Positions 13,540-28,000 of a stretch of 64,000 nt of DNA are shown here, one piece after another; position 1 is the stretch's first letter; every line of letters starts with the position of its first letter. The notes beneath the pieces are model-generated. The model did not search any database. It was not told the DNA's origin and saw only the letters and a list, made by a program, of their open reading frames with translations. The stretch lies in assembly GCF_051020955.1 (NCBI RefSeq), contig NW_027476307.1:62001-126000 (forward strand), written 5' to 3'. This stretch comes from Megalopta genalis (lineage: Eukaryota > Arthropoda > Insecta > Hymenoptera > Halictidae). The position numbers and the translations under genes are program-made.

Positions 13540-16022
13540 TCGTTTCACCTGCATTTGAATCTGAATCATGTATATCACAAATATTTGAATCTGAACCATT
13601 TGTTTCGCATGCATTTGTAACTAAGCCTACTACTTCGCATTGATTCGAAGCTGAATCATGTGTTTCGCTTGAATTTGAAGCGAACATGTTTGTTTCACAT
13701 GCAGTTGAAGCTAAATCATGTATATCACAAGTATTTGCAGCTGATCCATTTGCTACGCATGAATACTAAGCTAAGCCATGTGTTACGAATGAATTTGAAG
13801 CTAAATCATGTATTTCGCCTGTATTTGATGCTAAATCATGTATATCACAAGTATTTGAAGCTAAACCATTTGTTTCGCATGGATTCGAAGATAAGCCTTC
13901 TACTTCGTATTGATTTGAAGCGATATCATGTGTATCGCTTGGATTTGAAGCTAAACCTTCTATATCGCATTGATTTGAAGTTAAATCATGTGTTTCGCTT
14001 GGATTTGAAGCCAACACGTTTGTTTCGTCTGCATTTGAAGCTATATCACTTATATCGCAAGTGTTTGAAGCTAAATCATTTGTTTCACATGGATTTGAAG
14101 CTAAACCTTCTACATCGCATTGATTTGAGCTAAATCATGTCTTTCGCTTGCATTTGAAGCTAACTCGCTTGCTTCGCATGCAGTGGAAGCTAAATTATGT
14201 ATATCACAAGTATTTGAAGCTAAACCATTTGCTTCGCATGATTATTAAGCTAAATCACGTGTTTTGCACGGATTTGAAACTAACTCGGTTGTTTCGCCTG
14301 GATTTGAATCTAAATCATGTATATCACAAATATTTGAAGCTGAACCATTTGTTTCGCATGCAATTGTAACTAAGCCTTCTACTTCGCAATGATTTGAAGC
14401 TGAATCATGTGTTTCGCTTGAATTTGAAGCGAACATGTTTGTTTCACATGCAGTTGAAGCTTAATCATGTATATCACAAGTATTTTCAGCTGAACCATTT
14501 GCTACGCATGAATATTAAGCTAAGCCATGTGTTACGAATGAATTTGAAGCTAAATCATGTATTTCGCCTGTATTTGATGCTAAATCATGTATATCACAAG
14601 TATTTGACGCTAAACCATTTGTTTCGCATGGATTCGAAGATAAGCCTTCTACTTCGTATAGATTTGAAGCGATATCATGTGTATCGCTTGGATTTGAAGC
14701 TAAACCTTCTATATCGCATTGATTTGAAGTTAAATCATGTGTTTCGCTTGGATTTGAAGCCAACACGTTTGTTTCGTCTGCATTTGAAGCTATATCACTT
14801 ATATCGCAAGTGTTTGAAGCTAAATCATTTGTTTCGCATGGATTTGAAGCTAAACCTTCTACATCGCATTGATTTGAGCTAAATCATGTCTTTCGCTTGC
14901 ATTTGAAGCTAACTCGCTTGCTTCGCATGCAGTGGAAGCTAAATTATGTATATCACAAGTATTTGAAGCTAAACCATTTGCTTCGCATGATTATTAAGCT
15001 AAATCACGTGTTTCGCACGGATTTGAAACTAACTCGGTTGTTTCGCCTGGATTTGAATCTAAATCATGTATATCACAAATATTTGAAGCTGAACCATTTG
15101 TTTCGCATGCATTTGTAACTAAGCCTTCTACTTCGCAATGATTTGAAGCTGAATCATGTGTTTCGCTTGAATTTGAAGCGAACATGTTTGTTTCACATGC
15201 AGTTGAAGCTTAATCATGTATATCACAAGTATTTTCAGCTGAACCATTTGCTACGCATGAATATTAAGCTAAGCCATGTGTTACGAATGAATTTGAAGCT
15301 AAATCATGTATTTCGCCTGTATTTGATGCTAAATCATGTATATCACAAGTATTTGACGCTAAACCATTTGTTTCGCATGGATTCGAAGATAAGCCTTCTA
15401 CTTCGTATAGATTTGAAGCGATATCATGTGTATCGCTTGGATTTGAAGCTAAACCTTCTATATCGCATTGATTTGAAGTTAAATCATGTGTTTCGCTTGG
15501 ATTTGAAGCCAACACGTTTGTTTCGTCTGCATTTGAAGCTATATCACTTATATCGCAAGTGTTTGAAGCTAAATCATTTGTTTCGCATGGATTTGAAGCT
15601 AAACCTTCTACATCGCATTGATTTGAGCTAAATCATGTCTTTCGCTTGCATTTGAAGCTAACTCGCTTGCTTCGCATGCAGTGGAAGCTAAATTATGTAT
15701 ATCACAAGTATTTGAAGCTAAACCATTTGCTTCGCATGATTATTAAGCTAAATCACGTGTTTCGCACGGATTTGAAACTAACTCGGTTGTTTCGCCTGGA
15801 TTTGAATCTAAATCATGTATATCACAAATATTTGAAGCTGAACCATTTGTTTCGCATGCATTTGTAACTAAGCCTTCTACTTCGCAATGATTTGAAGCTG
15901 AATCATGTGTTTCGCTTGAATTTGAAGCGAACATGTTTGTTTCACATGCAGTTGAAGCTTAATCATGTATATCACAAGTATTTTCAGCTGAACCATTTGC
16001 TACGCATGAATATTAAGCTAAG
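13540..16022. repeat. 749-bp tandem higher-order repeat, about 3.3 copies
   Basis: Copies begin at about 13540, 14290, 15039 and 15788; the last is cut off near 16022. Copies two and three are essentially identical (the segments at 14394-14882 and 15143-15631 translate identically), and the first is slightly diverged. The period is 25 monomers minus one base. The missing base is the A lost in GATTTGAGCTAAATCATG, present in the full-length copies (near 14124, 14874 and 15623). Because 749 is not divisible by three, each copy shifts the frame of the next. Confidence 0.94.
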
Positions 16023-19000
16023 CCATGTGTTTCGCATGGATTTGAAGCTATGCCTTCTACTTCGCATTGATTTGAATCTAAATCATGGGTTTTGCATGGA
16101 TTTGAAGCTAACTCGTTTGTTTCGCCAGCATTTGAAGCTATATCATTTATATTCGCAAGTATTTGAATGTCAATCATTCGTTTCGCATGGATTTGAAGCT
16201 AAGCCTTCTACTTCGCATTGATTTGAGGCTAAATTATGTGCTTTGCATGGATTTGCAGCTAACTCATTTGTTTCGCATGCAATTGAATCTAAATCATGTA
16301 TATCACTAGTATTTGAAGCTAAACCATTTGATTCGCATGGATTTGAATCTAAGCATTCTCCTTCGCATTGATTTGAATCTAAATCACGTGTTTCGCATGG
16401 ATTTGAAACTAACTCGTTGGTTTCGCATGCAGTTGAAGCTAAATCATGTATATCACAAGTATTTGAAGCTAAACCATTTGTTTCGCATGGATTTGAAGCT
16501 AAGCCATCTACTTCGCATTGATTTGAACCTAAATCATATGTGTCCTTTGGATTTGAAGATAACTCGTTTGTTTCGCATGCAGTTGAAGCTATATCACTTA
16601 TGTTCGCAAGTATTTGAAGCTAAATCATGTGTTTCGCTTGTATTTGAAGCTAACTCGTTTGTTTCGCAAGCAGTTGAAGCTAAATCTTGTATATTACATG
16701 TATATGAGGCTAAACCATTTCATTCGCATGGATTTGAAACTAAGCTTTCTACTTCGCATTGATTTGAAGCTAAATCATGTGGTTCGCATGGATTTGAAGC
16801 TAACTCGTTTGTTTCGCCTGCATTTGAAGCTAAATCATGTATATCACAAGTATTTGAAGCTAAACCGTTTGTTTCGCCTGGATTCGAAGATAAGCCTTAT
16901 ACTTCGCAATGAATTGAAGCTAATTCATGTGTTCCGCACGGATTTTATGCTAATCCTTCTACTTCGCATTGATTTGAAGCTAAATCATGTGTTTCGAAAG
17001 GATTTGTAGTTAACTCGTTTGTTTCGCCTGAATTTGAAGCTAATTTATGTATATCACAAGTATTTGAAGCTAAACCATTTGTTTCGCATGGATCTGAAGC
17101 TAAGCCTTCTACTTCCCATTGATTTGAATCTAAATCATGTGTCTCGCATTGATTTGAAGCTAATTCATGTTTATCACAATTATCTGAATCTATACCACTT
17201 GTTTCGCTTGGATTTGAAGCTAAGCCATTATCTTCGTATTGATTTGAAGCTAAATCATGTGTTTCGCATTAATTTGATGATAACTCGTTCGTTCGTCTGC
17301 ATTTGAAGTTATTACATTTATATCGCAAGTATTTGAATCTAAATCATGTGTTTCGCTCGGATTTAAAGCTGAGCCTTCTACTTACCATTGATTTGATGCT
17401 AAATCATATGTTCCGCACGGATTTGAAGCTAACTGTTTGTTCCGCCTGCATTTGAAGCTATATCACATATATTGCAAGTATTTGAAGCTAAATCATTTGT
17501 TTCGCATGGATTTGAAGCTGACTCGTTTGTTTCGCATGGATTTGAAGCTAAGCCGTTAACTTCGCATTGATTTGAAGCTAAATCATGTGTTTCGCATGAA
17601 TTTCAAGATAATTCGTTTGTTTCGCATGCGGTTGAAGCTAAATCATGTATATCACAAGTATTTTCAGCTAAACCATTTGATTCGCATGGATTTGAAACTA
17701 AGCCTTCCACTTCCCATTGATTTGAAGCTAAATCATGTGACTCGCATGGATTTGAACCACACTCGTTCGTTTCACCTGCATTTGAAACTAAATCATGTAT
17801 ATCACAAGTATTTCAAGCTATACCATTTGTTTCGCATGGATTTGAAGATAATCCTTCTACTTTGCATTGATATTTAGCTAACTCGATTGTTTCGCCTGCA
17901 CTTGAAGCTGTATCACTTATATCGCTATTATCTGAAGATAAATCATTTGTTTCTCATATATTTGTAGCTAAGCCTTCTACATCGCATTGATTTGAAGCTA
18001 AATCATGCGTTTCGCATGGATTTTAAGCTAACCCGTTTGTTTTGCCTGCATTTGAAGCTATATCACTTATATCGCAATTATCCGAATATAAATCATTTGT
18101 TTCTAATGTATTTGTAGATAAGCCTTCTATATCGCATTCATTTGAAGCTAAATCATGTGTTTCGCATGGATTTGAAGGTAACCCGTTTGTGTCGCGTGCA
18201 TTTGAAGCTAAATCATGTATATCACAAGTATTTGAAGCTAAACAATTTTTTATTCCCATGGATTTGCTGCTAAGCCTTTTACTTCGCATTGATTTGGAGC
18301 TAAATCATGTGATCAGCATGGATTTAAAGCTAACTCGTTTGTTTCGCCTGCATTTGAATCCGAATCATGTATATCACAAATATTTGAAGCTAAATCATTT
18401 GTTTCTCATGGATTTGAAGCTAAGCCTTCTACTTCGCTTCGATTTGAAGCTCAATCATGTCATTCACAGAGATTAGAAGCTAACTCAATTGTTTCACCTG
18501 CATATGAAGCTATATCACATATATTCGCATGTATTGGTAGTTAAACCATTCGTTTCGCATGGATTTGAAACTAACCCATCTACTTCGCATGAATTTGAAG
18601 CTAACTCGCTTGTTTCGCATGCAGCTGAAGCTAAATCGTGTATATCACAAGTATTTACAGCTAAACCATTTGATTCGCATGGATTTGAAACTAAGCCTTC
18701 CACTTCCCATTGATTTGAAGCTAAATCATGTGACTCGCATGGATTTGAACCTCACTCGTTCGTTTCGCCTGCATTTGAAACTAAATCATGTATATCACAA
18801 ATATTTGAAGCTATACCATTTGTTTCGCCTGGATTTGAAGATAAACCTTCTACTTCGCATTGATATGAAGCTAACTCGATTGTTTCGCCTGCACTTGAAG
18901 CTATATCACTTATATCGCTATTATCTGAAGATAAATCATTTGTTTCTCTTGTATTTGTAGCTAAGCCTTCTACATCGCATTGATTTGAAGCTAAATCATG

Positions 19001-22000
19001 CGTTTCGCATGGATTTTAAGCTAACCCGTTTGTTTTACCTGCATTTCAAGCTATATCACTTATATCGCAATTATCCGAAAATAAATCATTTGTTTCTCAT
19101 GTATTTGTAGCTAAGCATTCTACTTCGCATTGATTTGAAGTTAAATCATGTGCTTCCCCTGGATTTGAAGCTAACTCGCTTGTTTCACATACAGTTGAAG
19201 CTAAATCATGTATACACATGTATTTGATGCTAAACCATATGTTTCTCTTGGATTTGAAGCTAACTCGTATGTTTCGCGTGCAGTTGAAGCTAAATCATGT
19301 ATTTCACAAGTATTTGAAGTTAAACCATTTGATTCAAATGGATTTGAAGCTAAACCTACTACTTCGGATTGTTTTGAAGCTAAATCATGTGTTTCGCATG
19401 GATTTGTAGCTAACTCGTTTGTTTCGCACGCAGTTGACGCTAAATCGTGTATATCACGATTATTTGAAGCTATTCCATTTGATTCGCATGGATTTGAGAC
19501 GAAGCCTTCTGCTTCGCATTGAGTTGAAGCTGAAACATGCATTTCGCATGGATTTGAAGCTAACTCGTTTTTTTCGCCTGCATTTGGAGCTATATCACTT
19601 ATATTCGCCAGTATTTGAAGGTCAATCATTCGTTTCGCATGGATTTGAAGCTAACTCGTTTGTTTCGCCTGCATTTGAAGCTATATCACTTATATTCGCA
19701 AGTATTTGAAGGTCAATCATTCGTTTCGCATGGATTTGAAGCTAATCCTTCTACTTCGCATTCATTTGAACCTAAATCATGCGTTTCGCATGGATTTCAA
19801 GCTATATCACTTATATTCGCAAGTATTTGAAGTTCAATCATTCGTTTCGCATCGATTCGAAGCTAATCCTTCTACTTCGGATTGTTTTGAAGCTAAATCA
19901 TGTGTTTCGCATGGATTTGTAGCTAAGTCGTTTGATTCGCCTGCATTTGAAGCTATATCACTTATATGGCAAGTGTTTGAAGCTAAATCATTTGTGTCGC
20001 ATGGGTTTGAAGCTAAGCCTTCTACTTCGGATGGATTTGAAGCTAAATCATGTGTTTCGCTTGGATTTAAAACTAACTTGTTTGTTTCGCATGCAGTTGA
20101 AACTAAATCATGTATATCACAAGTATTTGAAGCAAAACCATTTGTTTCGCATGAATATTAAGCTGAACCATGTGTTTCGAATGAATTTGAAGCTAAATCA
20201 TGTGTTTCACTTGGATTTGAAGCTAACTCGATTGTTTCGCATGCAATTGAATCTAAATCATGTATATCACAAGTATTTGAAGCTGGACCACTTGTTTCGC
20301 ATGCATTTGAAGCTAAATCAATTATACGGCACGTATTTGAAGATAAATCATTCGTTTCGCATGCATTTGAAGCTAAGCCTTCTAGTTCGGATGGATTTGA
20401 AACTAAATCATGCGTTTCGCTTGGATTTAAAACTAACTCGTTTGTTTCGCTTGCAGTTGAAACTTAATCATGTATATCACAAGTATTTGAAGCTGAACCA
20501 TTTGTTTCGCACGAATATTAAGCTAAACCATGTGTTTCGAATGAATTTGAAGCTAAATCATTTGTTTCCCTTGGATTTGAAGCTAACTCGTTTGCTCCGC
20601 ATGCAGTTGAAGCTAAATCGTGTATATTTCAAGTATTTCAAGCTAAACCATTTGTTTCGCATGGATTTGATGCTAAGCCTTCTTCTTCGTATTGATTTGA
20701 AGTTAAATCATGTGTTACGCTTGGATTTGAAGCTCACTCGTTTGTTTCGCCTGCATTTGAAGCTTAATCATGTACATCACAAGTATTTGAAGATAAACCA
20801 TTTGTTTTGAAGCTAAATCATGTGTTTCCCTTGGATTTGAAGCTAACTCGTTTGTTTCGCCTGCATTTGAAACTATATCACTTATATCGCAAGCAATTGA
20901 AGATAAATCGTTCGTTTAGCATGGATTTGAAGCTAAGCCTTCTACATCGCATTGATTTAAAGCTAAATCATGCATTTCGCATGGATTCGAAGCTATCTCG
21001 TTTGATTCGCTTGCTGTTGAAGCAAAATTACGCATATCACAAGTATTTGAAACTAAACCATTTGTTTCGCATGGATTCGAAGATCTGCCTTCTAGTTCGC
21101 ATTGATTTGAAGCTAAATCACGTGTTTCGCATAGATTAGAAGCTAGCTCGTTTGTTTAACATTCATTTGAAGCTATATCACTTCTATCGCAAGTATTTGA
21201 AGCTAAATCATGTGTTTCGCATGTATTTGAAGATAAGCCTTCTACTTCGCATTGATTTCAAGCTAAATCATGTGTTTCACATGCTTTTGAAGCTAACTCG
21301 AATGTTTCGCATGCAGTTGAAGGTAAATCATGTACATCACAATTATTTGATGCTAAACCATTTGTTTCGCATGAATTTGAAGCTAAACCATCTACAACGC
21401 ATTGATTTGTAGCTAAATCAATTGTTTCGCTTGTATTTGAAGCTAGTTCGTTTGCTTCGCATGCAGTTGAAGCTAAATCATGTATATCACAAGTATTTGA
21501 AGCTAAACCATTTGATTCCCATGGATTTGATGCTAAGCCTTCTAGTTCGCATCGATTTGAAGCTAAATCATGTGTTTCGCATGGATTTGAAGCTAACTCG
21601 TTTTTTTCGCCTGCATTTGAAGCTATATCACTTATATCGTAAGTATCTGAAGCTAAATCATTTGTTTCTCATGGATTTGAAGCTAAACCTTCTACTTCGC
21701 ATTGATTTAAAGTCAAATCATGTGTTTCGCATGGATTTGAAGCTAACTCGTTTGTTTCTCCTGCATTTGAAGCTATATCACATATATTCGCAAGTATTGG
21801 TAGTTAAACCATTCGTTTCGCATGGATTTGAAACTAACCCATCTACTTCGCATGAATTTGAAGCTATGTCATATGTTTCGCATGGATTTGAACATTACTC
21901 GTTTGTTTCGCTTGCAGTTGAATCTATATCACTTATATTCGTAAGAATTTCAAGCCAAATCATTCGTTTCGCATGGATTTGAAGCTAAGCCTTCTACATC

Positions 22001-25000
22001 GCATTGATTTGAAGCTAAATCATGCGTTTCGCATGGATTTTAAGCTAACCCGTTTGTTTTACCTGCATTTCAAGCTATATCACTTATATCGCAATAATCC
22101 GAAAATAAATCATTTGTTTCTCATGTATTTGTAGCTAAGCATTCTACTTCGCATTGATTTGAAGTTAAATCATGTGCTTCCCCTGGATTTGAAGCTAACT
22201 CGCTTGTTTCACATACAGTTGAAGCTAAATCATGTATACACATGTATTTGATGCTAAACCATATGTTTCTCTTGGATTTGATGCTAACTCGTATGATTCG
22301 CGTGCAGTTGAAGCTAAATCATGTATTTCACAAGTATTTGAAGTTAAACCATTTGATTCAAATGGATTTGAAGCTAAGCCTACTACTTCGCGTTGATTTG
22401 AAGCTAAATCATGTGTTTCGCTTGGATTTGAAGATAACTCGTTTGTTTTGCCTGCCTATGAAGCTATATCACTTATATTCGCATGTATTTGAAGCAAATC
22501 CTTTATTTTCGCATGGTTTTGAACCCAAACCATTTGTTTCTCATGAATTTGAAACTATATCATGTGTTTCGCATGGATTTGAAGCTAACTCGTTTATTTC
22601 GTCTGTATTTGAAGCAAAATCATGTATATCACAAGTATTTGAAGCTAAACCATATGGTTCGTATTGAGTTGAAGCTAAGCCTACTAATTCGCATTGATTT
22701 GAAGTTAAATCATGTGTTTTCCTTGGATTTGGAGCTAACTCGTTTGACTCGAATGCAGTTGAAGCTATGTCACGTTTATCAAAATTATCTGAATCTAAAC
22801 CATCTGTTTCCGAAGAATATGATGCTAAACCAGGTGGTTCGCATGAATGGGAAGCTATATCATGTGTTTCGCTTGGATTTGAAGCTAACTCGTTTGTTTC
22901 GCATGCATTTGAAGCTAAATCATGTATATCACAAGTATTTGAAGCTAAAACATTTCATTCGCATGGATTCGAAGATCAGCCTTATGCTTCGCATTGATTT
23001 GAAGCTAAATCATGTGTTTAGCATTTATTTGAAGCTAACTCGTTTGATTCGCTTGCTGTTGAAGCAAAATCACGCATATCACAAGTATTTGAAACTAAAC
23101 CATTTGTTTCGCATGGATTCGAATATCTGCCTTCTAGTTCGCATTGATTTGAAGCTAAATCACGTGTTTCGCATAGATTAGAAGCTAACTCGTTTGTTTC
23201 GCATTCATTTGAAACTATATCACTTCTATCGCAAGTATTTGAAGCTAAATCATGTGTTTCGCATGTATTTGAAGATAAGCCTTCTACTTCGCATTGATTT
23301 CAAGCTAAATCATGTGTTCCGCTAGGATATGAAGATAAGCCATCTACTTCGCTTTGATTTGAATCTAAATCATGTGTCTCGCATTGATTTGAAGCTAAAT
23401 CATGTTTATCACAATTATCTGAATCTATACCACTTGTTTCGCTTGGATTCGAAGCTGAGCCTTTATCTTCGTATTGATTTGAAGCTAAATCATGTATTTC
23501 GCATTAATTTGATGATAACTCGTTCGTTCGTCTGCATTTGAAGTTATTACATTTATATCGCAAGTATTTGAATCTAAATCATGTGTTTCGCTCGGATTTA
23601 AAGCTGAGCCTTCTACTTCCCATTGATTTGATGCTAAATCATATGTTCCGCATGGATTTGAAGCTAACTGTTTGTTCCGCCTGCATTTGAAGCTATATCA
23701 CATATATCGCAAGTATTTGAATCTAAATCATTTGTTTCGCATGGATTTGAAGCTGACTCGTTTGTTTCGCATGGATTTGAAGCTAAGCCTTCTATATCGC
23801 ATTGATTTGAAGTTTAATCATGTGTTTCGCTTGGATTTGAAGCCAACACGTTTGTTTCGTCTGCATTTGAAGCTATATCACTTATATCGCAAGTGTTTGA
23901 AGCTAAATCATTTGTTTCGCATTGATTTGAAGCTAACCCTTCTACATCGTATTGATTTGAGCTAAATCATTTGTTTCGCCTGCATTTGAAGCTTAATCAT
24001 GTATATCACAAGTATTAGAAGGTAAACCATTTGTTTTGAAGCTAAATCATGTGTTTCCCTTGGATTTGAAGCTAACTCGTTTGTTTCGCCTGCATTTGAA
24101 ACTATATCACTTATATCGCAAGCATTTGAAGCTAAATCGTTCGTTTAGCATGGATTTGAAGCTAAGCCTTCTACATCGCATTGATTTGAAGCTAAATCAC
24201 GTGTTTCGCATAGATTAGAAGCTAACTCGTTTGTTTCGCATTCTTTTGAAACTATATCACTTCTATCGCAAGTATTTGAAGCTAAATCATGTGTTTCGCA
24301 TGTACTTGAAGATAAGCCTTCTACTTCGCATTGATTTCAAGCTAAATCATGTGTTTCGCATGCATTTGAAGCTAACTCGATTGTTTCGCATGCAGTTGAA
24401 TGTAAATCATGTTCATCACAAGTATTTGATGCTAAACCATTTGCTTCGCATGAATTTGAAGCTAAACCATCTACATCGCATTGATTTGTAGCTAAATCAA
24501 GTGTTTCGCTAGGATTGGAAGCTAGCTCGTTTGTTTCGCATGCAGTTGAAGCTAAATCATGTATATCACAAGTATTTGAAGCTAAACCATTTGATTCCCA
24601 TGGATTTGAAGCTAAGCCTCCTACTTCGCATTGATTTGAAGCTAAATCATGTATTTCGCATGCATTTCAATCTAAATCGTGTATATCACAAGTATTTGAA
24701 GCTAAACCATTTGATTCACATGGATTTGAAGCTAAACATGCTACTTCGCATTTATTTGAAGCTAAATCATGTGTTTCGCATGGATTTGAAGCTAACTCGT
24801 ATGTTTCGCATGCATTTGAAGCTAAATCATGTATATCACAAGTATTTGAAGCTGAACCATTTGATTCGGAGCTAAGCCTTCTACTTCGCCTTGATTTGGA
24901 CCTAAATCATCTGATCCGCATGGATTTAAAGCTAACTCGTTTGTTTCGCCTGCATTTGAATCTAAATCATGTATATCGCAAATATTTGGAGCTGAACCAT

Positions 25001-28000
25001 TTGATTCGCATGGATTTCCAGCTAAATCATGTGTTTCCCTTAGATTTGCAGCTAACTCGTTGTTTGGTATGCAGTTGAAGCTAAATCATGTATATCACAA
25101 GTATTGGAAGCTAAACAATTTGTTTCGCATGGATTTGAAGCTAAGCCTTCAACTTCGCATTGATTTGAAGCTAAATCATGTGTTTCGCTTGGATTTGAAG
25201 CTAACTCGTATGTTTCGCATGAAGTTGAAGCCAAATCATGTATAAAACAAGTATTTCAAGCTAAACTATTCGTTTCGCATGGATATGAAGCTAAGCCTTT
25301 AACTTCGCATTGATTTGAAGCTAAATCATGTGTTTCGCATGAATTTGAAGCTAACTGATTGTTCCGCCTGCATTTGAAGCTATATCACTTATATCGCAAG
25401 TATTTGAAGGTAAATCATTTGTTTTGCATTGATTTGAAGCTAAGCCTTTAACTTCGCATTGATTTGAAGCTAAATCATGTGTTCCGCATGAATTTGAAGA
25501 TATCTCGTTCGTTTGGTCTGCATTTGAAGCTATTTCATTTATATCGCAAGTATTTGAATCTAAATCATGTGTTTCGCTCGTATTTGAAGCTAAGCCTTCT
25601 ACTTCGCATGATTTGAAGCTAAATCATGTGTTACGCTTGGATTTGAAGCTCACTCGTTTGTTTCCCCTGCATTTGAAGCAATATCACTTATATCGCAAGT
25701 ATATGAAGCTAAATAATTTGTCTCGCATGAATTTGATATTAATCCTTCTACTTCGCATTGATTTGAAGCTAAATCATGTGTTTCGCATGGATTTGAAGCG
25801 AACATGTTTGTTTCACATGCAGTTGAAACTAAATCATGTATATCACAAGTATTTGCAGCTGAACCATTTGCTACGCATGAATATTAAGCTAAACCATATG
25901 TTACGAATGAATTTGAAGCTGAATCATGTATTTCGCCTGCATTTGATGCTAAATCATGTATATCACAGGTATTTGAAGCTAAAGCATTTTTTTCGCATGG
26001 ATTCGAAGGTAAGCCTTCTACTTCGCATTGATTTGAAGCGAAATCATGTGTATCGCTTGGATTTGAAGCTAAACCTTCTATATCGCATTGATTTGAAGTT
26101 AAATCATGTGTTTCGCTTGGATTTGAAGCCAACACGTTTGTTTCGTCTGCATTTGAAGCTATATCACTTATATTGCAAGTGTTTGAAGCTAAATCATTTG
26201 TTTCGCATGGATTTGAAGCTAACCCTTCTACATCGCATTGATTTGAGCTAAATCATTTGTTTCGCCTGCAGTTGAAGCTAAATCATGTATATCACAAGTA
26301 TTTGAAGCTAAACCATTTGATTCCCATGGACTTGATGCTAAGCCTACTACTTCGCATTGATTTGAAGCTAAATCATGTGTTTCGCATGCATTTGAATCTA
26401 AATCGTGTATATCACAAGTATTTGAAGCTAAACCATTTGATTCACATCGATTTGAAGCTAAGCATGCTACTTCGCATTTATTTGAAGCTAAATCATGTGT
26501 TTCGCATGGATTTGAAGCTAACTCGTATGTTTCGCATGCATTTGAAGCTAAATTATGTATATCACAAGTATTTGAAGCTGAACCATTTGCTACGCATGAA
26601 TATTAAGCTAAACCATGTGTTTCGCATGGATTTGAAGCTATGCCTTCTACTTCGCATTGATTTGAATCTAAATCATGCATTTCGCATGGATTTGAAACTA
26701 AACCATTTGTTTCGCATGGATTTGAAGCTAACCCTTCTACATCGCATTGATTTGAGCTAAATCATTTGTTTCGCCTGCATTTGAAGCTTAATCATGTATA
26801 TCACAAGTATTTGAAGGTAAACCATTTGTTTTGAAGCTAAATCATGTGTTTCCCTTGGATTTGAAGCTAACTCGTTTGTTTCGCCTGCATTTGAAACTAT
26901 ATCACTTATATCGCAAGCATTTGATGCTAAATCGTTCGTTTAGCATGGATTTGAAGCTAAGCCTTCTACATCGCATTGATTTGAAGCTAAATCATGGATT
27001 TCGCATGGATTTGAAACTAAACCATTTGTTTCGCATGGATTCTAAGATCTGCATTCTAGTTCGCATTGATTTGAAACTAAATCACGTGTTTCGCATAGAT
27101 TAGAAGCTAACTCGTTTGTTTCGCATTCATTTGAAGCTATATCACTTCTATCGCAAGTATTTGTAGCTAAATCATGTGTTTCGCATGTATTTGAAGATAA
27201 GCCTTCTACTTCGCATTGATTTCAAGCTAAATCATGTGTTTCGCATGCATTTGAAGCTAACTCGATTATTTCACATGCAGTTGAAGGTAAATCATGTACA
27301 TCACAAGTATTTGAAGATAAACCATTTGATTCCCATGGATTTGATGCTAAGCCTTCTACTTCGCATTGATTTGAATGCAAATCATGTGTTTCGCATGGAT
27401 TTGAAGCTAACTCGTTTTTTTCGTCTGCATTTGAAGCTATATCACTTATATCGTAAGTGTCTGAAGCTAAATCATTTGTTTCTCATGGATTTGAAGCTTT
27501 GCCTTCTACTTCGCATTGATTTGAAGTTAAATCATTTGTTTCCCTTGGATTTGAAGCTAACTCGTTTGCTCCGCATGCAGTTGAAGCTAAATCGTGTATA
27601 TCACAAGTATTTACAGCTAAACCATTTGATTCGCATGGATTTGAAACTAAGCCTTCCACTTCCCATTGATTTGAAGCTAAATCATGTGACTCGCATGGAT
27701 TTGAACCTCACTCGTTCGTTTCGCCTGCATTTGAAACTAAATCATGTATATCACAAGTATTTGAAGCTATACCATTTGTTTCGCATGGATTTGAAGATAA
27801 TCCTTCTACTTCGCATTGATATGAAGCTAACTCGATTGTTTCGCCTGCACTTGAAGCTATATCACTTATATCGCTATTATATGAAGATATATCATTTGTT
27901 TTTCATGTATTTGTAGCTAAGCCTTCTACATCGCATTGATTTGAAGCTAAATCATGCGTTTCGCATGGATTTTAAGCTAACCCGTTTGTTTTGCCTGCAT

